The position numbers and the translations under genes are program-made. Shown one piece after another: positions 57,396-64,000 of a DNA stretch of 64,000 bases. The stretch's first letter is position 1. Every line of letters begins with the position of its first letter. A model generated the notes under the pieces. It was not told where the DNA came from. It saw only the letters and a program-made list of their open reading frames with translations, and did not search any database. The DNA lies in the NCBI GenBank assembly GCA_001599975.1, contig BCIO01000002.1:1871883-1935882 (forward strand). The letters are read 5' to 3'. The stretch comes from Cystobasidiopsis lactophilus (taxonomy: Eukaryota > Basidiomycota > Agaricostilbomycetes > Agaricostilbales > Chionosphaeraceae).

Positions 57396-58918
57396 TCAAG
57401 ACGGGGACGTCGAAAACATCCGATTATTAAGTTGCTCGCCCGCTTTTTCGGCTGCGTCGTCTAGGACTGAGCGGAGGTACGTTTCTGGGATGAGGCCAAT
57501 CTCTTCCGCGTCTGTATAGGTTGTTTTGCCCGTGCTGGAGTCGAAGTCGGCCTTTTGCCGGGTTGCCACCACCCAACCTTCGCAGAGCCTGCACGCTTCC
57601 CGGTTAGCCAAAGCCATCAAGTACTTTTGGAGAGACTAGCAACGAACCTTTCGCAGACCCGGACGACTTCGCCTTCCTCGAGCGCCATTTCCTGCGGAGC
57701 TTCCGGCTGAAACCCATACGCCGCTACATAAAGCGCACCGCCGGGCGGTATTTCTACCCCTGCTGGCCCTGATGGCGTGTCCGGTTCGTCTTCCTCGTCC
57801 ACAGGCGAAGTCGATGGCTCGTCCGGAATGAAGACCAGGTTGCCCGGGTGGCCGCTGCCGGTGGAGAAACCGGCCGAGCCGCGAGAAGAGGTGGAGGCGT
57901 AGTTGAGATCCCAAGAGTAGGGCTGAACGTTGGAGTCGGACCGCTTGTGCGAGCCAGTGTCCGACGATGACAGGCCGCCTTCGGAGGAGGAGTCCTCGAA
58001 CACGCCCTCTGGCACGGCGAGCATGTTGATGGGCTGCAGCGTAGAGGAGGAAGGCAGGGCCGACGGTGGAGCCCCTTGGCCTATGTGCCGCGGGTCCGAT
58101 GAGGGAAAGGCGTAGTCCTTGATCTTAATGTTGGTGGCGCGGCCGCTGGACATCAGAGATGGCTGGAGCGCCGGGCTTAGAGGTGGGGTGGACAAATCCG
58201 ACTTGTTCGTTTGGACGGTGGAGGTTGACGCAATGGACAGGCGGCTGGAGCGCTTTGTGGCAGAGGCGGACAAGCGGCGAGCGAGGTCGGCCGATTCGGG
58301 CAGATAGTTGCTATAAGTCGAAGGCGGCCGCGAGGGTGGCAGTCCTTGCGCTCTTGATGACCCAGAGCCGTTGGATAGGCTGCGCTGGTCCATCGCAAAC
58401 GCCGCCAGCCGAGCTCCCACCCCATCTCCATCGGGGTTCGCATTCAACGAGGTGCGCCGCCTGCTTAACCGAGTGGGTGTGGTCTGCTCTTGTGATACTT
58501 CCTCCTCTTCTTCTTTGGCGTCGCTTGGGGCCGCGGCCGCAGCAGCGCTAGCCTTTGGCGAGAGCGACAGGTCTTTGCCAGAGCCCATGGAGATGGACCT
58601 CTGTTTCTCGGCCTTCTTCTTCTGCAGCGCCTCCCGCTTCTCTCTATCGCGACTCAGCAGCTGCTTGAGAATCTCGGCCTCGTCGATTGGCGGCGAGAAG
58701 AGGCTGCTGCTCGGCGAGGGGAAGAGGGCGTTGCTGCCCTCTGGCAAAGACACGCTGCGCTGCCGCGCTTCTCGTGTGGGTGTGCTGCTGTTGGAGCTGA
58801 GCGAATTGTGTGATGCCGAGCCCTTCAAGGGGTAAGGGCCGTCTTCAGTGGGCGTGCTAGCCAAGGCGGGAAAGCTTTGGGTGTTGTCTGCCGACGTCTG
58901 CTCTTCTGACCCGACCAT
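57396..58918 (-). CDS. SH3-domain protein with long disordered region
   Basis: The long exon is Ser/Thr/Pro-rich with a basic coiled piece (LLSRDREKREALQKKKAEKQ) and polyalanine. A C-terminal SH3 domain is split by the last intron: LYVAAYGFQPEAPQEMALEE, GEVVRVCERLCEGWVVATR and IGLIPETYLRSVLDD. The ATG at 58918 (MVGSEEQTSADN) is the first safe start; the frame is open upstream, and 58919-59190 on this strand reads coding-like (DAQLYNQFIRTIGDNW), so further 5' exons are likely. A cortical or endocytic scaffold role is inferred only from the SH3 layout. Confidence 0.7.
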
Positions 58919-59444
58919 CACGCGCCCGGTCGCAAAATCTACTCTGTATCTAGCAAAGCGTCGGTGGGTAGCTGTGGCGGAACCCTTGGTGATAGGACGT
59001 CCGGAGCAAAGAGAGCTTTGCTCTCTTCAACTCGCACGGCCAGTCTCCCAGTTGTCACCAATGGTCCGAATGAATTGGTTGTACAGCTGGGCATCTGCTG
59101 CTGCTTTGCCTTTAAGATGTGCACAGTCCACCAAGTGGTTCACTGAAAGCGTGTGGCCAATTCATGCGTTATGCCTTTGACTCTCTGAATTGCCTTCATT
59201 GGGGATACCTCCTGGTTTGCGGTTTGCGTTTGGAGTGGTTCAGCTCCTCTAAGAACGTCAATGCAGACGCACGCGGTAGCTATCGTTGCGCTTCCGACAA
59301 TGCCCTTCGATACTGTTGTCGACTATTGTACTTTCGGTTTGGGGACAGCATGAATATGGGTGAGAAGCCTTCTAGTCCAAGCTTTCGATTCTCCCAGGTC
59401 TCTATCTCCTATCTCCCCCTCTGTAAGCGCCTGATGCTCGGCGA
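58919..59444. other. region upstream of the SH3 gene
   Basis: Probably contains 5' exons of the SH3 gene (coding-like minus-strand peptide near 59030-59130) and a short gap to the end of the short-chain dehydrogenase. Junctions could not be fixed. Confidence 0.4.
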
Positions 59445-60719
59445 TCACGTCTGGTTGTCGAGGCCGATGTTGTACCAAGGGTCGATGACTGCTATACTCT
59501 GAGCCTGTTCTTTTGACAATTGCGATCCAAAGAGGCACTCACGGTGCCCATCTTCTTTGCCAAAGATGCTCGAGTTGGCGTAGTATTTTCCAGACGTCGT
59601 GATGTCGCTTCCGACCGCCAAGTGGTACAAAATACGAGCTCCTTCTTCAGGTTCCTTGTTGCCCTTGAACCAAGGGGACGACCGCAGCGTCATTTCGGTG
59701 GCATTAGCCTGTAGCCCAGCTGCTCAGCCTGTGGTTCTAGCAAAAGAGGCTTTGGAGTAGGCTCAACACAAGCCCACGTCCGACGCTTCCGACTTTCGGC
59801 GTGGGCTTGTGTGGGGCCTACCTTCTGAGACGCACCCCAGGGCAGCAATAGTTGATCAGGACATCTGGGTTGTCGCGTGCCAGGATGGTCGAGAAGAGAT
59901 TGACAGCGATTTTCGACACCGTGTCTATTTCGTCGCTCGTGTGAGCCCAACCCTTTCAAACGCCATTTTAGACGCCCAACTCACAGATAGGCAGGTAGGA
60001 GTCTTTGGCAGGCCATCCGGCGGGCGACTCGCCTGGCACCGAGTCCTCGTACTTCTTCATTTCCGCGACCAGTTGGGGCAAGGTCAAGTCCGGACTGAGC
60101 AGCACCTTCTCGATGTCGTCGCCAAACTTGAAGTTTTGGCTTGCTGCGCTTGAGACGTTGACAATGCGAGGCGCCTTGGCTTGCTTCAGCAGCGGCAAAA
60201 ATGTTTGGCAGGTCTGCAGCAGGTAATCAGCCAGCCCTCCAACGAAAGCGTCTCAGCTCACATCGATGTTACCACGAAAGTTGACATCGAAGGTGATCTT
60301 GGCAATGTCAGCGGTGTAGCCTCTGTTGGCGCAAGGTTCAGACTCGGAGCTATTCTTCCACCGCTCGAGGACAACCCACCTGGAATCTTCAGAGACGGCT
60401 CCATTGCAAATCAACAGGTCGAGCTTGCCGAACTCGGCTTTGATCTTGGTTGCCAGGGCTTCGATGGTGTTCTTCTTGCTCACGTCCAAAGGCTCGAACC
60501 GAATTTCACCCAAGTCGCTCTTCACGTCCGTCTTCTCTCCGCTTCTCGAAGTGGCATACAACACAAAGGGAGCTAGTTTCTCTGTGGCCGCCAGCTTCTT
60601 GCTCAATTCGTAGCCCAAGCCCCTGTGCAAGGCCTGCGTAAGATCATGCTCTCTTGGGTCATCGAGCGCTCTCACCGGTTGGCCCCAGTGAGCACAATGA
60701 TGGTCTTGTCTGCGCTCAT
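59445..60719 (-). CDS. short-chain dehydrogenase/reductase, carbonyl-reductase-like
   Basis: Rossmann-fold NADPH oxidoreductase. Starts MSADKTIIVLTGANRGIGYE with the TGxxxGIG motif, then FGKLDLLICNGAV (NAG-like, with Gly-Ala), FDVNFRGNIDV, APRIVNVSSAASQNF with the catalytic Ser, and LINYCCPG. The catalytic Tyr/Lys region includes LPICELGV and following exons. The C-terminus is variable (FKGNKEPEEGARILYHLAVG, SIFGKEDGHRECLFG). About six exons. It resembles carbonyl reductase 1-type enzymes; substrate unknown. Confidence 0.8.
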
Positions 60720-61043
60720 GGCTAGGTCGCTGCTGGCAGACAGTGTAGACGTCGTCTCCGCCGCGTCGATCTCTGAACAAGCGCAAAGAGGGGAGAGTTC
60801 ACCCGTCCACGCGCGCGATTTTTCATTTCAGATGTCGCGCTCCCTCTGCGTCCTGCTGCGGCCTTCTATTCCTCTGGAACTAGATGCGACCTCATGCAGG
60901 TCCCATGCGTGGTAGCCCAAGTCAGAACTCGCTGCACCGCCACTTTTCTTGGCCCGTCTCCCATCGAGGTCGGACCTTGAAAGAACGACCATCCGCCCTC
61001 CTTGCGCTTTCTACCAGCTTCAGCTCTAGCCCAGAATCCCAGC
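60720..61043. other. divergent intergenic region
   Basis: About 320 bp between the short-chain dehydrogenase and membrane protein starts, with a Ser/Cys-rich C/T tract near the plus-strand start. No gene is supported. Confidence 0.4.
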
Positions 61044-61965
61044 ATGTCAGCCGATATTCCTCCAGGGGCCGGGCCGGGTGGCAACAGAGCGTCCTATGGT
61101 GGCCCATTGGCAGGGGCCCAGCCTGCCGGAGCCGCAGGTATGGACAGTCTGGCAGCTCTAGAAAACTATGCCGACCCCAATGCCCGGCCAGGCCAGTTGC
61201 CGGACGAACCTGGAGCATTCCAGCCGGGTGGCTTCCAGCCGGGTGGCGAACCTGCTCCCTATCCGGCCGCTCGACAGCCCGATGGCGAGCCGCTGCCTTC
61301 CAAACGGCCATATGGTTTTCATCCCAAAGCATATCATCATTTCGGAGACGTACTCATTGTGCTGACGCTGGTTATCATGATCGTTTCTACGCTGTCCTGT
61401 TATAGCTTCGGGCCTGCGCGCTACCTCGTCATCTTACCTTCTGGGAAAGTCGTCAAGCCTCTAGACACGCTGGACCATGCTACAGACGACGAGCCCCGAC
61501 AGATCATAGCCGCCCGTGCCCTTCACGAAGCCAGCCTGATTCTCAGCGCTTTGCAGTTCGTGTTCTTGGTGCGCTGTTCTCTATCATTATGACAGGGATC
61601 CATTTGATCTGTCTCCCGCCCAGATACTGGCCCACAATCTGTTCCTGTACAACGACAGAAGCCACCCCTCGCGAAGCTGCGGTCGCTGGTCCTTCCATAT
61701 GCGCTGGTTCTTGATGGTCTTTGCTTTTGTCACCGCTTTGGTTGCCATTGCTGCCTCTGGCTCTCTGATTGACTTCTCCCGCACCCAAATGCCAGGCACG
61801 TTTTACAACTACCAGGTCTGGGGCTTGGACATGGCTGCGGGTGTACTGTCATCTTTGACCTTTGTCATCTTTTACTTTGCCAACGGTTATAGCCTCTGCG
61901 GCGCTAGGCAGCCGCATGCTGAAGCTGATCTTTTGCCACCACCCGAGAAGGCGGACTTAGCCTAA
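61044..61965 (+). CDS. four-helix membrane protein, unknown
   Basis: Two exons (intron about 61568-61622). Starts MSADIPPGAGPGGNRASYGG, a Pro/Gly-rich cytosolic leader with QPGGFQPGGE, then helices: VLIVLTLVIMIVSTLSCYSF, SLILSALQFVFL, FLMVFAFVTALVAIAAS and LSSLTFVIFYFANGYSL, ending AEADLLPPPEKADLA. The layout resembles MARVEL/tetraspan-type fungal membrane proteins, but no family signature is decisive. Confidence 0.7.
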
Positions 61966-62167
61966 CTTGTATAGAGACCTAATTATACCTTGCAAATACC
62001 CTTTCGTCCCGCTTTCCTTCGGTAGCATCCATAAGCTACTGTCGGCATCCGGCGACCCAGAAGAGACAGTGCGTGTAAACACTAAGGTCAACTACGACCG
62101 GCCACTTCCTTTTCGCCAGGATCGCCCCAATGGAGCGGAGTCTGTGACTAAGAGCAATAGGAATGGG

Positions 62168-64000
62168 ATGGAGACGCTACAGGTGCATGTAACGCCCTTG
62201 CAAGCGTCGTTCTTTGCCGGCGAGCCCTTCACCGTCCACATCACCCTCACGAACCTCGCGCCGCCAGCTTCGCCCTCGCCTCGGCGCCAGCAACAACATG
62301 CGCGCACGCCGTCGTCAGCTCCGTTGTCCCAGCTGACGCCGCTGTCCGCCTCGTTCAATCAACTGCCGAGGGACCTGCAATTCGCCAAGCTGCCGCAGCG
62401 CAAGGGCCTGGTGGGCAAGGGAACGGCATCCAGCCCGCCGGCGTCCAAGCACCAGCTGTATTCGTCCAAAAGGGCACCTCAGCACAAAAGACAGCAGCTC
62501 TCCATTGCCGTCAACGACCTCGGGCTCGATGACCTGTCGGCGCAGCAGGCCGCTCAGTCCTACCTGGCGTCCACTTCGCGGCATCCCACGCCTGCATCAT
62601 CTTCAACAGGTATGCAAGGCAATGCGGGTTTCTTGAACGAGTGTGGCTTAGGCGGACCGTGCAGTCTCGGCTTCCATAGAGGAAGAAGAGGTGCCAATCA
62701 CCGACTCGCCTCAGGTCGTTGTTTTCCCTCCATCCCACCAGTACTCGCCCCAGCATTCCCCTACAAGCCGACACAAGTCCCTCTCAGCCTTGTCCCGCTC
62801 GTCCTCTGGCATGGGCGACGACTTTGACTTTGCAGACGACGGCACGCCGCGCTCGAGCGCCGACTTCTACAATATGGCCCGTAACGAATCGATGGACTCG
62901 GTCCTCCGCGACAACCTGTCCTCTTATGCCAACCGCCCGAACTTCAGGCGGGTGCACTCATCTGGCTTGAGAACCTCATCTCTCTCCGTGCCTTCTTCCG
63001 CGCCGCCTTTCGGAGACCAAAAGTTCGCCAGCTCTCCTCCAGGTCCAAAGGCTATAACACACACATTACTGTGGGCCTTTGCGCAACTGCAAGGTTGGTT
63101 CGAGGTGGACGAGACTTTGGTCAAACCCGCCGAGTTTGTAGCGGTCAAAAAGGCTTTGTTCGGGCATGGCGCCGGGGCCTCTTCCCAAGGGCTCTCAGCG
63201 GGCAGAAGCAAGCTAGGCTTGGTGGGAGCCGGCTCCTTGGATGTGCCGGGGTCGCAGGAAGGTGCTGCCGCAAGCTGGCTGGGCTGGCTCTGGTCGCATC
63301 CCCCTTCACCCTCTGGCCTCGAACCACCTTCTGCGGGCAACCCTTCGAGAAAATCATCGACCTCTATTTCTGGTGGCGCACAAGTCGGGGCCACCTTGGC
63401 CGAAAGAAGGAGCCGGGCAATGTCTGAGAAGGCGATCCCCGTGTTTTCTATCCCGCCGTCGGTATTTGCCGTCGACCTGTCTTTAGGGCCAGGACAGTCA
63501 AAAACTTGTGAGCCCTATTCGGTATTGGCCCCAGGTATGGCGTAGCTTGATAAAGGCCTCTAGTCGCATACTCGTTGCGCCTTCCTGGCGACCTCCCGCC
63601 CTCTTTCAAAGGACGATCCATCAAGTTCGTCTACAACCTCGTCGTCGGCACCAACCGAGCTCCTTTGAGTGAGCTCGGCGAAACAACCCAGCGCAGTCGC
63701 CTTCTGCACCTCCCCATCCGAATCTACAACAATGTAGCAGAGTCCGGGGTGCGACCATTCTACGACCTCACAAACCCGATCGTTTGGTTTCGGGACGAAG
63801 CGCAAGTCAATGCAGTAGTGGATGAGCCCTCGGCACCTGCAAGGCCAAAGACCGCCTCCCAGCCGCCGGCTGCGCCTCAATCGGGGTCTACGGACTTCGA
63901 GAGCTACGCTTCCAAGCTACTAGGGGCCGTCTTTCAGTCGCCCGAGCTACCGACCTCTACGTTTCCTAATCCCACCTCGGCCCTGCTTTCTCCGACCCAA
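62168..64000 (+). CDS. RGP1: Rgp1-family subunit of the Ric1-Rgp1 exchange factor (3' end beyond window)
   Basis: Start METLQVHVTPLQASFFAGEP is typical of Rgp1, which with Ric1 activates the Rab Ypt6 at the Golgi. After a low-complexity Ser/Pro/Gln region come LLWAFAQLQGWFEVDETLVK, FSIPPSVFAVDLSLGPGQSK, and, after a splice, VAYSLRLPGDLPPSFKGRSI, then KFVYNLVVGTNRAPL, which fit the conserved Rgp1 core. The coding region continues past 64000. An upstream in-frame Met at 61967 is less likely because it abuts the stop of the previous gene. Confidence 0.78.

Overview
This window is a gene-dense stretch of nuclear DNA from a fungus, most likely a basidiomycete yeast, possibly Pucciniomycotina. The guess rests on moderately GC-rich coding sequence, very many short introns (mostly about 50-65 bases, GTGAGT/GTGCGT-type donors, CTGAC/CTAAC branch sites), short gaps between genes, and a fungal gene set (Kgd2, Spt20, Smp3, Rgp1, Hap5, a UCS-domain myosin chaperone). 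The genus cannot be fixed from sequence alone. I saw no tRNA, rRNA, transposon, CRISPR or viral element.

Layout. 0.4-10.5 kb: aldehyde dehydrogenase, NAD glycerol-3-phosphate dehydrogenase, RNA polymerase II subunit Rpb11, ribosomal protein uL15, the oligosaccharyltransferase subunit Swp1, a mitochondrial ribosomal protein and a secreted protein. 10.5-11.9 kb: a gene-poor gap between two divergent secreted-protein genes. 11.9-30 kb: a secreted Ala/Gly-Gln protein with dibasic sites, Smp3, Cox4, an OMA1-like metalloprotease, uridine kinase/UPRT, an RRM protein, Kgd2, the SNARE Tlg1, SAGA subunit Spt20, methionine sulfoxide reductase B and a membrane-inserted glycoside hydrolase. 30-45.8 kb: IMP dehydrogenase, Rvb1 and Cct2 in a row on the minus strand, a family-2 glycosyltransferase, Rab escort protein, Hap5 and an NYN-domain protein. 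45.9-64 kb: an UNC-45/She4 chaperone, methylthioadenosine phosphorylase, a DUF3445 protein, two unknown proteins, a PhyH dioxygenase, an F-box-like protein, an SH3 protein, a short-chain dehydrogenase, a four-helix membrane protein and the 5' part of Rgp1, cut by the window edge.

Most genes are independent housekeeping genes, often in head-to-head pairs sharing 85-210 bp (Tlg1/Spt20, Smp3/Cox4, RRM/Kgd2, NYN/UNC-45, OMA1/Urk1). The most unusual feature is the exon structure. Five unrelated genes need microexons of 7-14 bases to give the conserved protein, and two of those genes also use GC-AG introns with a perfect GCAAGT donor. A second oddity is a clan-A glycoside hydrolase whose catalytic barrel appears to be interrupted by two membrane helices. 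Exon boundaries were read by eye from splice signals and family conservation, so small errors are possible.
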